Below, piece by piece: positions 18,509 to 27,427 of a stretch of DNA of 64,000 nt. The stretch's first letter is position 1; each line of letters starts with the position of its first letter. The position numbers and the translations under genes are program-made. The stretch is taken from positions 62,001 through 126,000 of the forward strand of contig NZ_BCTW01000007.1 of NCBI RefSeq assembly GCF_001590965.1, read 5' to 3'. The DNA comes from Novosphingobium lentum NBRC 107847 (GTDB lineage: Bacteria > Pseudomonadota > Alphaproteobacteria > Sphingomonadales > Sphingomonadaceae). The notes beneath the pieces were generated by a model. The model was given only the letters and a program-made list of their open reading frames with translations. It did no database searches and had not been told where the DNA came from.

Positions 18509-20708
18509 GCGTCGCCGGGCGCTGGTCGGGAACGGGCAGGCCGCAATGGCGGCGGGGTTCCCCGGCCATCCGGTCCCATTCGGTCAGGCGGTCCGGAAAC
18601 GGAGCGTCCGGATCGCGCTTGCCGAGCAGCCAATAGTCGAACCAGGCGATATTTTCCCGCATCGCGTTGAGGCGGTTAGCCGGAATGTGGAAGAGATGGG
18701 TTTCATCGGACGCCGGATCTTTGCCGGGATAATAGCTGATCTGCGTCGGTACGCCCGCGGCGCGCATGGCATCGTAGAATTCGAACTGCGATGGCGATGC
18801 CGCAGCAACCTGTTGCAATACCGCTGCGCATATCTTCGGCGCATTGAGCGAAGGCGCAAAGCGCCGATATTGGTCGAGGTGCCCACCAAGCGGCGATCCC
18901 CCATAGATCGCATCATAGCTGTCGCGGGCCGTCGCATAACCCGAAGGCTCGAGCAGGCCGCCATCGCCGCTCGAGGCAGCCCGAAACTTCGTCGATTGCG
19001 TGACCGCGACATTCACCATCTGCGCGCCGCGGCTATAGCCGGCAATGCCGACACGGTCGGCATCGACAAGTCCCTCTTTCGTGAGCTGGCTTATCGCATC
19101 CTCGAAACTGTGGACGCCGTTTATAAAGACCAGCTGCTGAAGCGCCTCGGGACCGGGCGGGCCGCTGCCGCGCATCCAGGCTCGATAGGCCCCTTCCAAT
19201 GCTTCGGCCTGACGCGGCGACGGATCGTTGATGAGAAGCACGACATAGCCGCGTTCGGCAAACAGCTGGACGGGATAATTCCATTGGTTCGCGGCATCGA
19301 AAAAACGCTCATCGGCGTCGCCGCCATGGGTCACAATGATCGCGGGATAGCGATGTCCCGCCTTGTACCCGCGCGGACGGACGACATAGCCCGACGCCTT
19401 ATAACCGTCCCGATTGATCCAGATGCGCGGCTGTGCATCGAGCGGCGCGATCTCGTCATGCCGGGGAGAGATTGATGCGACGGGTTCGATTTTACCGCCG
19501 GACAGGTCGATCCGGACGAGTTGCGGCGGCCGTGTCATGCTTTCCTCAACACAGACTGCTTTCGTGAGCGCGCTGTCGAAACCGCATCGCGTCAGGCTGC
19601 CCGCGCTCTCGATCGGGCGTACACCCCGCCGGTCGAGAAGGGCAAGCCCGTAACGTGGCAGCGACGTGCTGCGCGTGCCGAGGACCACGCGCCGTCCGTC
19701 GGTGCTGAACTGGATCCCCGCCGACCTGAGATCACCGATCGTGAAGCCGACCGGGCCGTAGCTGCGTCGTTTTCCGCCAATCACTGTTTCGATCAGCTCG
19801 GGACGATCTCCAAATCCCTCCGTCGACAATTCGCCGCCACGGGGCCCTTTGAGTATCCAGAGCGTCTGCACATCGCGTTCGTTCGCGAGGGTTCGCATCG
19901 TCATCCGGCGCCGGTCCCAGGCACGGACTTCAAAGGCTCCGCCTGCGGTCCCGTCCGGAGTCTCGATGCGGAATTCGATCTCGTCGCCGCGCCACAATAT
20001 GTCGGCGCCCGCGTGCATGGCCATCCGGTCGTTCGAAGGACGTGTCAGAACCTTGTGCGATTGCCCGTCCGGATCGCGCAGATAATATTCGACATTCGCT
20101 GCGATCGACGATCGTCGGCGGTTGCGCAGCTGGTCGGCGTCGCCGTCGAACCGCACCTGCCGCACATCGGGGGCGGCCTTGAGCAGCGTATACCAGAGCC
20201 ATCTGCCGTCAGGCGACCAGTCATAGGCAAGCACCCCGACGCGGTGGGGCGGCGTCCCTCCGCCGACGGGGACCGCGAGATCGGCCCGGCCGACAAGGAG
20301 CGGTGCAGCGCTAAGCATGAGCGGCGTAATCGAGCCCGCGGCACTGATCCTGTACAGCTGCAATCCCGACCCCATGTCGAGTAGGGCGCTCCAGTCGCGT
20401 GTTCCCGGAATGGGTTTTAGCGACTTCGCCATATCGACGCGGCCCAGTTCGCGCTGCATCCTGCTCGTCAGGTCGACGATGCGGACCGACGCGCGCGGCC
20501 GCCCCGCTGTTTCGTCGGCGGCCTCCACGGCGTAGAGCGCAAAACGGCCATCATCCGAGAGGGCGATTTCATTCACTTTCGGAACAAGCAATATGTCCTC
20601 GAGTGTCCAGGGACGGCCTTTGCTCTCCCCTGCCGCCGCGGCAGGGGAGAGCGCTGCGACGGCAAGGAACGCCGCAGAAGACACAGTGATTTTGAGAGCG
20701 TTCATCAT
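18501..20708 (-). CDS. Lasso peptide isopeptidase (Atxe2-like, S9 prolyl oligopeptidase fold)
   Basis: A 735-residue serine peptidase that hydrolyses the macrolactam isopeptide bond of a lasso peptide, turning it linear. Signal peptide in residues 1-26, beta-propeller from about 35 to 430, then the alpha/beta hydrolase domain with Ser559 (GIAGYSRGAQ) and His671 (SDETHLF). Glu643 (SQFEF) sits 28 residues before the His and 84 after the Ser; as I recall, Atxe2 uses a Ser-Glu-His triad with nearly the same spacing, which separates these enzymes from ordinary S9 peptidases using Asp. It follows the TonB receptor by 10 bases on the minus strand and ends inside the cyclase gene. Likely periplasmic, acting on the imported lasso peptide. 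Confidence 0.9.
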   Translation of the reverse strand: MMNALKITVSSAAFLAVAALSPAAAAGESKGRPWTLEDILLVPKVNEIALSDDGRFALYAVEAADETAGRPRASVRIVDLTSRMQRELGRVDMAKSLKPIPGTRDWSALLDMGSGLQLYRISAAGSITPLMLSAAPLLVGRADLAVPVGGGTPPHRVGVLAYDWSPDGRWLWYTLLKAAPDVRQVRFDGDADQLRNRRRSSIAANVEYYLRDPDGQSHKVLTRPSNDRMAMHAGADILWRGDEIEFRIETPDGTAGGAFEVRAWDRRRMTMRTLANERDVQTLWILKGPRGGELSTEGFGDRPELIETVIGGKRRSYGPVGFTIGDLRSAGIQFSTDGRRVVLGTRSTSLPRYGLALLDRRGVRPIESAGSLTRCGFDSALTKAVCVEESMTRPPQLVRIDLSGGKIEPVASISPRHDEIAPLDAQPRIWINRDGYKASGYVVRPRGYKAGHRYPAIIVTHGGDADERFFDAANQWNYPVQLFAERGYVVLLINDPSPRQAEALEGAYRAWMRGSGPPGPEALQQLVFINGVHSFEDAISQLTKEGLVDADRVGIAGYSRGAQMVNVAVTQSTKFRAASSGDGGLLEPSGYATARDSYDAIYGGSPLGGHLDQYRRFAPSLNAPKICAAVLQQVAAASPSQFEFYDAMRAAGVPTQISYYPGKDPASDETHLFHIPANRLNAMRENIAWFDYWLLGKRDPDAPFPDRLTEWDRMAGEPRRHCGLPVPDQRPATPN

Positions 20709-20718
20709 TCCCGCCTCC

Positions 20719-23259
20719 TCACCAGTCGCGGCTGATGGTCAGGGCGAAAAAGCGGCCGACCGCCGAATAGTTCGTGGAATCATAGGGCGTGTCGCTTGGC
20801 GACGCGACCGCGGTCACGTCGGGTTTGGCATTCAGGATATTGAGGGCGTTCAGGCTGACGTCGGCGAGGCGTCCCAGCTTGACGCGCGCCGAGAGGTCGA
20901 TGGTCGCCATCGATCCGACCTTGATGGGAATGGGACGCCGCCGGTCGGTGACGCCGCCTGTGAAGCTGACAAAGGATGCCAGCGTGAAGCGATCGTCGCC
21001 AAAGGTCGCGCCGCCGCGTGCGCGAAAATGCGGCGGATTGAAGATCGTCCCCGCAAGATCGGTGACCGGAAGTCCGGGGAGGAGCCGCTGGCGGCTATCA
21101 AGCCATGTCGCATTGGCGGTGAGCGTGACGTCTCGCCCGGCGCCGACCGGTGCACGGTAGCGCAGCGACAGATCGGCGCCCTCATAGCGCTGCGAGGCGA
21201 TATTGCGGTCGCGCCCGTCGAGCAGCGCGATCACCTTGGCCGGGTCATAGGGGCCGCTCGTCGCATTCCCCAGCGGATCGGCCGCACCCGCGATCACCGC
21301 ATCGAGCAGCGCCGCCGAGGGATTGAAGGTAACCAGGCTTGTGTAAAGCGGGTTGGTCAGCAAGCCGAGCGGCGAACCGAAGGGCGGTGCCACCCGGTCG
21401 CGATAATCGATCCGGAACAGGCTTGAGACGATCTGGAGCCGCGGCGACGGCTGGAAGGTCGCGCTCAGCGTGATATTCTCCGATCGCTCGGGGCCGACCT
21501 CGGGGTTGGGACCGCCGACATAGAGATAGGTCGATCCCGGCGGAAACAGCGTGCCATAGCCCGTGACCGGCAGCAGCACTGGCGTATAACCGCTATATTG
21601 CTGATTGAGGGTCGGCATCTTGAACGACCGGCCCCAGGAAACGCCGACGCTGAACTCGGGGGCGGGCGCATAGACGAAGCCGAGCTTCGGCGTGACGATG
21701 CTTCCCGCGTCCGTGTAATCCTCCCAGCGCAGCGCCGCAGTGATCGACGCGCGATGGGCAAGGGACAGCCCTTGTTCGGGGCTGGCCAACGGCACCAACA
21801 GCTCGCCATAGGCGAAGCGGTTCTTGCGCGTCGCAGTGAAATCGCGTCCGGCGATCAGCGCGGCGAGGCGGTTGCTCCGCCAGCCACCGCCCGCTGCAAG
21901 CCGCACATCGCCGCCGGGCAGGGCAAACAAGGGCCCCTCGACGCCCGCCTCGACACTGATGCTGCGATTGTCGAAGATCCGGATCGACTGCGCCGCGACA
22001 CCATTGGTGTAGTTCTGGGTGACGCCATAGGTGTCGTCGGTGCCGTAGAAGCCGGTCAACCGGGCGCTCCAGCCACCGCCGAGTTCGGCTTGCAGCGTCG
22101 GCGCGATGCCAAAGGTCTTGAACTCATTGTCGACGACGAGGCCGCGGGCCGTGACCGGACGGTCGACAAGCAGCCCGCGCTCCGATCGCATGTCGCCCCG
22201 CTTGTAGAGGAGGTCGGTCTTCAGACTGACGCCGGCGGTAAATTGCTGATGGCCGCTCAACAATATGCTGTGGCGCTTGAGCTCGGGATAGAGGGTGGAG
22301 GCGGGGTTGCTGCTCGCGGTGTAGCTGCGGTGACGCGCGAGGATCGCGCTATTGTCGAAATAATCATAGGTCGCGAGAAAGCCGCCGCTCGACCATTTGG
22401 CGCCGCCGAGCACATTATATTGCTGCTGGAAATTGCCGCCGCCCGTCGAGCCTGCCAGCCGCGCGCTCGTGGTGACGCCTTCATAATCCTTCCGCAGCAA
22501 GATGTTGACGACGCCGGCAACGGCGTCGGCGCCATAGATCGCCGAAGCCCCGTCGGCGACGATCTCGACCCGCTCGACCGCTGCCGTAGGGATCGCGCTG
22601 ACGTCGATGACGCTCTGCGTCCCGCTATAGGCGAAGCGGTTGCCGTTCAGCAAAGTCAGCGTCGCATTGGGCCCGATGCCGCGCAGATTGAAGGTCGACG
22701 CGCCATTGACGTTGACGTTGCTATTTTGCGTCCCCTGGCCCGAGCCGATGCCGGGGTTCTGCCCGCCTCCGAAATTCTGGGGCAGGCTGCGCGCCACTTC
22801 TCCGAGGTCGGCCTGTCCCGAATTGCGAATGTCCTCGGCCGTGATCCGGACGACCGGGGCCGGGGAGGGCGCTCCCGATATGCGCGAGCCCGTAACGATT
22901 ATGGGCTCCGCCGCCGCTTCGGCCTCGGCGGCTTGGCCCGATGCTCGCCCCCTGATGATCACCGATCCGCGATCGAACTCGGCGGTGAGCGATGTTCCAC
23001 GCAGGAGCGTGGTTATAGCCTCCCTCGCGGTGACGGTGGCTTTGAGCGGGGGCGCATCGACGCCCTCGATGTCGGCGGCCGAGGCATAAAGTTCCAGACC
23101 GGCCCGCGCGGCCACCTGACGCAGCGCATCGCCCAGATCCTGCGCCTTGAGGTCGAAGGCATATCGTCCGCCGGTCTGCGCAAAGGCCTCGGCTGGTGCG
23201 ACGAGAGCGGCGGCGCTGCCCAGCAGCGCGATCAGCAGCCGCGAATTTTCCATGGTCAT
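20719..23259 (-). CDS. TonB-dependent transducer with STN domain, probable lasso peptide receptor
   Basis: An 846-residue FecA-type receptor. After the signal peptide (ALLGSAAALVAPAEAFAQ), residues about 30-110 form the secretin/TonB N-terminal (STN) signalling domain (YAFDLKAQDLGDALRQVAARA and a closing GSVIIRG). The plug starts near EPIIVTGSRI and contains VERVEIVADGASAIYGADAVAGVVNI, and the barrel ends in FALTISRDW. An STN domain means ligand binding is signalled to a FecR anti-sigma factor, and FecR and an ECF sigma gene lie directly upstream. The isopeptidase follows by 10 bases. Together these indicate import and sensing of the lasso peptide encoded next door; this is inference from gene order and known lasso loci. 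The QNFGGGQNPGIGSG segment is typical of the larger sphingomonad subgroup. Confidence 0.9.
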   Translation of the reverse strand: MTMENSRLLIALLGSAAALVAPAEAFAQTGGRYAFDLKAQDLGDALRQVAARAGLELYASAADIEGVDAPPLKATVTAREAITTLLRGTSLTAEFDRGSVIIRGRASGQAAEAEAAAEPIIVTGSRISGAPSPAPVVRITAEDIRNSGQADLGEVARSLPQNFGGGQNPGIGSGQGTQNSNVNVNGASTFNLRGIGPNATLTLLNGNRFAYSGTQSVIDVSAIPTAAVERVEIVADGASAIYGADAVAGVVNILLRKDYEGVTTSARLAGSTGGGNFQQQYNVLGGAKWSSGGFLATYDYFDNSAILARHRSYTASSNPASTLYPELKRHSILLSGHQQFTAGVSLKTDLLYKRGDMRSERGLLVDRPVTARGLVVDNEFKTFGIAPTLQAELGGGWSARLTGFYGTDDTYGVTQNYTNGVAAQSIRIFDNRSISVEAGVEGPLFALPGGDVRLAAGGGWRSNRLAALIAGRDFTATRKNRFAYGELLVPLASPEQGLSLAHRASITAALRWEDYTDAGSIVTPKLGFVYAPAPEFSVGVSWGRSFKMPTLNQQYSGYTPVLLPVTGYGTLFPPGSTYLYVGGPNPEVGPERSENITLSATFQPSPRLQIVSSLFRIDYRDRVAPPFGSPLGLLTNPLYTSLVTFNPSAALLDAVIAGAADPLGNATSGPYDPAKVIALLDGRDRNIASQRYEGADLSLRYRAPVGAGRDVTLTANATWLDSRQRLLPGLPVTDLAGTIFNPPHFRARGGATFGDDRFTLASFVSFTGGVTDRRRPIPIKVGSMATIDLSARVKLGRLADVSLNALNILNAKPDVTAVASPSDTPYDSTNYSAVGRFFALTISRDW

Positions 23260-23357
23260 TTCACTCCCCCTTTTTGGATGGGGCCGCGCATTGGGAGCGC
23301 GGCCTTCGGGGAGTGATGACGCTGGTAAGGCGGTGACCTTAGCGGATGCGCAGAATA

Positions 23358-24356
23358 TTATTGGCTGCGGAGATGCAAACCGTCCTGTCGCTCGACGAGG
23401 GTCAGACCGAAGAGCTTCGCGGTACGCGATGCGAACGCCTCGGCGTCGCTGATCTTGAAGCGGCCTGAAACAGTCAGGGCCGCGACGGCCCGCTCGTCGA
23501 TGATGATCGGGCGGATGGCATATCGATTGGCCTCCGCGACAAGGTCTCCGAGCGATATGCTGCGATGTTCGGTCCAGCCGCTCGGCCAGTCGCGCGCGCC
23601 GCTGTCGGCTGCTGGGATTACGACCCGCGCCGCGCCGCGCGACTGCAAGGCGAGTGTTTTCCCGAGCGGCAGGGCGGAGAAGGATTCGCCGCGCGCGCCG
23701 GCATCGACAATTCGCGCCACGCCGCGAAGCAGGGCGATGCGGACGCGGCCATCCGCGTCGAGGCTCAGATCGAAGTCGGCGTCGCTCGCTATCATCTGCT
23801 GTTTTCCGATGTGAATTCGAACCGGGTGGGCCGCCCCGGTGATGGCAAGACGGACGCGGCCCCGGTCAAGGCGGACATGCTGCTCGCTGCCTGTGAAGGA
23901 GACAAGGAGCTGGCTGTCCGTGTCGAGTGTGGCGACGGAACTGCCCGGGAGCTGGAAACGACGGATTTCACCGCGCTTCGTCGCGAAGCGTTCGGCCGCC
24001 CGGGCGCTCGATGCGCCGCCCGAGAGAAAACCGGGGACCGATGCGCCACCGGCGCCATAGGCGACGAGAAGCAGCGCGGCGGCGGCGGTCATCGCGCCCC
24101 ACGGCGCCCAGCCCCTCGATTGCGACCGGGCGCCGGATTTCGGGCGCGCCGCGCCGTGGCGCGCCGAGGTCTTTAGCACCGCAGATGCCGCCATCCGGGT
24201 GGATATCCGGGCATAGGCTTCGCGGTTCTCGGCCGCCGCCGCACGCCACGCCTCGAACTCGGCACGCAGCGCATTGGCCTCCTCGCCGCGCATCTTGGTC
24301 AGCCACGCACGGGCGATCTCGTCGACGGGATATTCGCTGTCAGCCCCATCGGTCAT
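23358..24356 (-). CDS. FecR-family anti-sigma regulator
   Basis: A 332-residue single-pass inner-membrane regulator. Residues 1-80 are the cytoplasmic DUF4880-like part that holds the sigma factor (IARAWLTKM, FEAWRAAAAENREAYARI). One membrane segment lies near 88-108 (AMTAAAALLLVAYGAGG). The periplasmic FecR domain follows (GEIRRFQLPGSSVATLDTDS, then LDRGRVRLAI), and the C-terminus has an STN-like unit (SLGDLVAEANRY through VSGRFKISDAEAF). The gene overlaps the sigma gene by four bases (ATGA) and precedes the receptor by 98 bases. It should relay receptor occupancy to the sigma factor. Confidence 0.9.
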   Translation of the reverse strand: MTDGADSEYPVDEIARAWLTKMRGEEANALRAEFEAWRAAAAENREAYARISTRMAASAVLKTSARHGAARPKSGARSQSRGWAPWGAMTAAAALLLVAYGAGGASVPGFLSGGASSARAAERFATKRGEIRRFQLPGSSVATLDTDSQLLVSFTGSEQHVRLDRGRVRLAITGAAHPVRIHIGKQQMIASDADFDLSLDADGRVRIALLRGVARIVDAGARGESFSALPLGKTLALQSRGAARVVIPAADSGARDWPSGWTEHRSISLGDLVAEANRYAIRPIIIDERAVAALTVSGRFKISDAEAFASRTAKLFGLTLVERQDGLHLRSQ

Positions 24357-24961
24357 GTTTCGAAGTCTACCACCTTTGCGATTTCGCGGAGGGCCTTCAT
24401 CATATGATATTCGACCGTCGCGATGCTGATGCCAAGCTGCTCGTGGATAGCGCGGTAACTGAGTTCATCGACGCGGTGCATCAGGAAAACGCGCCGCGTC
24501 TTGGGCGGCATGGCGTCGACCGCGGCTTCATACAGCCGCAAGAGGTCTGCCGCTTCCAGTCCCCATTCCTGTTCTGGCAGGCTGACCGCGTCGCCCTGCT
24601 CCTGGAGCGGGACGAGGATGGCTGGACGGCGGCACTGGCGCCGCGACCTGTCGATCAGCAGATTCTGGGCGATGCGGCGCAGGAAGCCACCCGGATTGGC
24701 CATGTTGTGCCGCTGATCGCTCCCCGCAGCCCGGGTAAAGACCTCCTGCATGAGGTCGGGCGCTTCGTCCGCGCCCGCCTTGCCGCGCAAGAAGCGGAGC
24801 AAGGCCCCGCCATGCGTGCGGAAAGCCGCATCGAGCGCGATGTCGCCACGCAATTCGATGGCCCGCGGATCGCGCCGGTTCTCCGGAGGGACCGGACAGC
24901 CCGAGGGCAGAGGAAGCGGATGCCGCTCGGCAGCGACGCGATTGAAGGAAGAAGGGGACAC
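24353..24961 (-). CDS. ECF sigma factor, FecI-type
   Basis: A 202-residue extracytoplasmic-function sigma factor. Region 2 covers about residues 45-110 (HGGALLRFLRGKAGADEAPDLMQEVFTR, then PGGFLRRIAQNLLIDRSRR), region 4 about 140-195 (LYEAAVDAMPPKTRRVFLMHRVDELSYRAIHEQLGISIATVEYHMMKAL). The first 40 residues are not conserved in type and the start could be somewhat later. It overlaps the FecR gene. The likely regulon is the receptor-isopeptidase pair, perhaps the lasso operon also. No target promoter could be assigned by eye. Confidence 0.9.
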   Translation of the reverse strand: MSPSSFNRVAAERHPLPLPSGCPVPPENRRDPRAIELRGDIALDAAFRTHGGALLRFLRGKAGADEAPDLMQEVFTRAAGSDQRHNMANPGGFLRRIAQNLLIDRSRRQCRRPAILVPLQEQGDAVSLPEQEWGLEAADLLRLYEAAVDAMPPKTRRVFLMHRVDELSYRAIHEQLGISIATVEYHMMKALREIAKVVDFET

Positions 24962-25239
24962 GTCGGAAAATCCGATGGCACGACCAAGCGCCCGGCCATG
25001 GCCAGTTGCTTGTCGTCCAGCGCTGTGCCGTCGTTCGGGCGCGCGGGTCGCGCCATGGTCCGGTCCGGCCGCCCGTCCCGAGGGGACAGGCGTTCATAAT
25101 GCCTGGCGAAATTGTCACGCGGCGGGCTGCCAGCTTCGCGCCGCGCGGTGGAATCATGACAAGATGCGGCGCGAATGACAAGACGTCTGTCGGCGCGGGC
25201 GATCCCTCGGGCTGTGAAAAGTTTGCATGCGCCCTGCCG

Positions 25240-25848
25240 TCAGCGATCGGCGCGTCTTTCGGCTAGCATCCGCACATAGCTTGCGGCCTCTTGCGCCCGG
25301 CGCTCGTGATAGCGCAGGATCAGGTTACGGGCGATGGCCGGCGGACCGGCCTCGAACAGCGCCGCTTCGATTGCGGCGCCTTCAGCTTCCGCGTCTGCAA
25401 ACAGGTGCCGGTCGAGGCGGCGCGTCAGATGCAAGCGATCGTTGAGCGACGCGATGGCCGCAGCCAGTTCGGCGTTTCCGGACCTTGACGCGACGCCGAG
25501 GAACAATGCGCCGATCCGGTCGGTTTCCTCGGCGGCGGGAGAAGCACGATCGACGATTCCGCCGCGGCGCGTGGCGAGGGCGGCAAGGAGGAGGATCAGG
25601 TTGAGTTCGAGCAAATCGCGCAATTCGGTCTCGGTGAGCCGATGGACATGAAAACCCTCACCATGAGTGAAGTCGACCATATGCTCGCCGGTCAGCCGGT
25701 AGAGGCTGTCGCGAACCGGGGTCACGCTGACGCCGAGGGCGTCGGCGAGCCGGGCGGACTCGAGCCGCGCCCCGGCCGGCCATACCCCCGTCATCAGCCG
25801 GCGCTTGATCGCCTCGTAAGTCGGCTCGACCACATGCGCCGGGCTCAT
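25240..25848 (-). CDS. GntR-family (FCD-type) transcriptional regulator
   Basis: A 202-residue regulator with an N-terminal winged HTH (YEAIKRRLMTGVWPAGARL, ARLADALGVSVTPVRDSLYRLTGEHMV) and a C-terminal helical FCD-like ligand domain (ELRDLLELNLILLLAALATR and later LHLTRRLDRHLF). The start at 25848 overlaps the stop of the dioxygenase by four bases (ATGA), making it the last gene of the luxI-phyH operon. Its effector is unknown, and its position suggests a role in signal or metabolite control downstream of quorum sensing. Confidence 0.85.
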   Translation of the reverse strand: MSPAHVVEPTYEAIKRRLMTGVWPAGARLESARLADALGVSVTPVRDSLYRLTGEHMVDFTHGEGFHVHRLTETELRDLLELNLILLLAALATRRGGIVDRASPAAEETDRIGALFLGVASRSGNAELAAAIASLNDRLHLTRRLDRHLFADAEAEGAAIEAALFEAGPPAIARNLILRYHERRAQEAASYVRMLAERRADR

Positions 25849-26711
25849 GAGCGCATCCGTTCCGCTCGGGCAAATGCCGCCACTGCCTCCTCCTGATCGG
25901 GACGAAGCGCATCGATCGCGCCTAGATGCGCTGGCACGGCGTCGCTGAGGAGAACCGACGGACATTGGCCTTCGTAATTACCGAGATTGGGCCGGTGCTG
26001 GGCGTATCCCGCGAGCGAGGCAAGTTCGGGCGAAAAGGAGCGGGCGACCTCGGGCGGATAGGCGAGCCAGAGATTTTCATACGGCTTCAGCCACCCCAGA
26101 CTATAGCCGATCACGGCGGCGCGCCGAGATCGCCCGCTGACATTGGCGCCGGCGCCATGCACCGTCGAACCAAGAAAGCAGATCGCCGCGCCGGGGTCGC
26201 ATTCGGCGATCACGGGATCGCCGAGTTCCTCGCTGGCGATCCCGGCCAGCCCATGGCTGCCCGGATAGATATGCGTCGCGCCATTCTCGGCGGTGAAGCG
26301 ATCGAGCGGCCAGATCACATTGACCAGAAATTCCTGCGCGCCCTTGGGCGCTGCCCACATGTCATGGTCGCGATGGGGAAATTGGCGCGGCTCGCCCGGA
26401 TGAATTTCGATCGCTTGCGCAACGTTGAGCTGGATCCGGTCGCAGCCACCGCCGAGGATCGCCCGGACCGCAGCGAGGATCGTCGGTTCGAGGGCCAGGG
26501 CCTCGGCATGGGCCGACCGCTTCAGAAGCGATCCGAATCTCTTGGTACGTCGGCCGTAGAAGTCGCCGCTGCCGAACGGCGTTGCGGCAAAGACCGGGTC
26601 GAGGTCCGCGGCGAAGCACTCGATCGTCGATCGCGGCAGCAGGCCCGGGACGATGCAGTAGCCCGTTTCCTTGAGCGCACGCGCCAGACCGGCGGGGGTC
26701 GCGGCGATCAT
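25845..26711 (-). CDS. Phytanoyl-CoA dioxygenase (PhyH)-family protein
   Basis: A 288-residue Fe(II)/2-oxoglutarate oxygenase fold. The metal site is visible as HRDHDMW with the His-x-Asp (FPHRDHDMW) and a distal His in FLGSTVHGAGANVS, followed by the Arg of SGRSRRAAVIGYS as probable 2-oxoglutarate ligand. The start ATG at 26711 overlaps the luxI stop by four bases. A PhyH gene directly downstream of luxI recurs in sphingomonads; its substrate is unknown, and modification of the acyl chain of an acyl-homoserine lactone or of its precursor is an attractive but untested idea. Confidence 0.85.
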   Translation of the reverse strand: MIAATPAGLARALKETGYCIVPGLLPRSTIECFAADLDPVFAATPFGSGDFYGRRTKRFGSLLKRSAHAEALALEPTILAAVRAILGGGCDRIQLNVAQAIEIHPGEPRQFPHRDHDMWAAPKGAQEFLVNVIWPLDRFTAENGATHIYPGSHGLAGIASEELGDPVIAECDPGAAICFLGSTVHGAGANVSGRSRRAAVIGYSLGWLKPYENLWLAYPPEVARSFSPELASLAGYAQHRPNLGNYEGQCPSVLLSDAVPAHLGAIDALRPDQEEAVAAFARAERMRS

Positions 26712-27331
26712 GCGATCATCTCCCCGCTTTCGGCGAGGCGGAGCGATAGCGGCGCATAGACGCCCGCGCGCTTGAGACCGTCCAGCGTCCGGTCGTCGAT
26801 ATGGATGCAAAGGCCGACGAGACGCGCGCGGCGATCGTCGATCGCGCCGCCAAGCGCTTCGCATCGCCAGCCGAATTTCATGATCTGCCGGAACCAGCCT
26901 TCTTCGGCGACTCCCGTATAATGCGTGATACCTTCGCGCAGTGCATGCTCGGCGAGCGCGGTGACAAGCTGGTTGCGCGCTGCCAGCCTCGCCGCGGCAT
27001 CCTGGTCGCGGTCGAGGCAGAAGCGGCTGATCTCGTAGATCGTCGGCCCGCGCGGTACGCTGCGGTCGCAAAGATGGGCGTAAAGGCCACCCAGCAGGTG
27101 CGTCCCCACGCTGGGAAGCAGCCGCGCCGACGCCCGGTGCTCGCCGTCTGCACCGAGCAGAATCAAATAATGGGCATCGGCCGTGTCGAACTGGTCGATT
27201 TCATATTCGCCGGCGAGCGCGGGCAGGTCCCATTTGAGCAGGTCGATGAAAACCCGCTTCCGCGCGGCGAACATCGCGCGCAGGGCGGCATTCCCGGGCG
27301 CGCACTGCGCCCGCGTGGAAAATTCGGTCAT
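26708..27331 (-). CDS. luxI: Acyl-homoserine-lactone synthase, LuxI family
   Basis: A 207-residue autoinducer synthase that joins an acyl group from acyl-ACP to S-adenosylmethionine. The invariant set is present: Arg24 and Phe28 (RKRVF), Trp34, Glu43, Asp46 and Asp49 (EYEIDQFD), Arg70 (ASARLLP), Glu100 and Arg103 (YEISRFCLD). The acyl chain cannot be predicted. It overlaps the PhyH gene downstream and lies 96 bases below luxR on the same strand. A strong inverted repeat at 27339-27360 includes its ribosome binding site. Confidence 0.92.
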   Translation of the reverse strand: MTEFSTRAQCAPGNAALRAMFAARKRVFIDLLKWDLPALAGEYEIDQFDTADAHYLILLGADGEHRASARLLPSVGTHLLGGLYAHLCDRSVPRGPTIYEISRFCLDRDQDAAARLAARNQLVTALAEHALREGITHYTGVAEEGWFRQIMKFGWRCEALGGAIDDRRARLVGLCIHIDDRTLDGLKRAGVYAPLSLRLAESGEMIA

Positions 27332-27338
27332 GGCTGTT

Positions 27339-27360
27339 CCTCGGCTGGTGAGTGCCGAGG
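27339..27360 (-). promoter_or_regulatory. Inverted repeat covering the luxI ribosome binding site
   Basis: The seven-base arms CCTCGGC (27339-27345) and GCCGAGG (27354-27360) are perfect and 8 bases apart. On the transcribed minus strand the arm next to the gene ends in GAGG, which is the luxI Shine-Dalgarno site about eight bases before ATG. In RNA the site would be paired. In DNA the same dyad could be a LuxR-binding element. Confidence 0.5.
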
Positions 27361-27427
27361 ATCAGATCATGTTCACGGCGCGCCGGGTATACCAAGAAAT
27401 GGGGATGGTTTGGGCATCCTCCCGCCT

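Noticed and set aside
21598..23316. A long plus-strand open frame of about 570 codons
   Set aside because: It is antisense to the STN-type TonB receptor; no motif, and the opposite strand has full receptor features. High G+C keeps antisense frames open.
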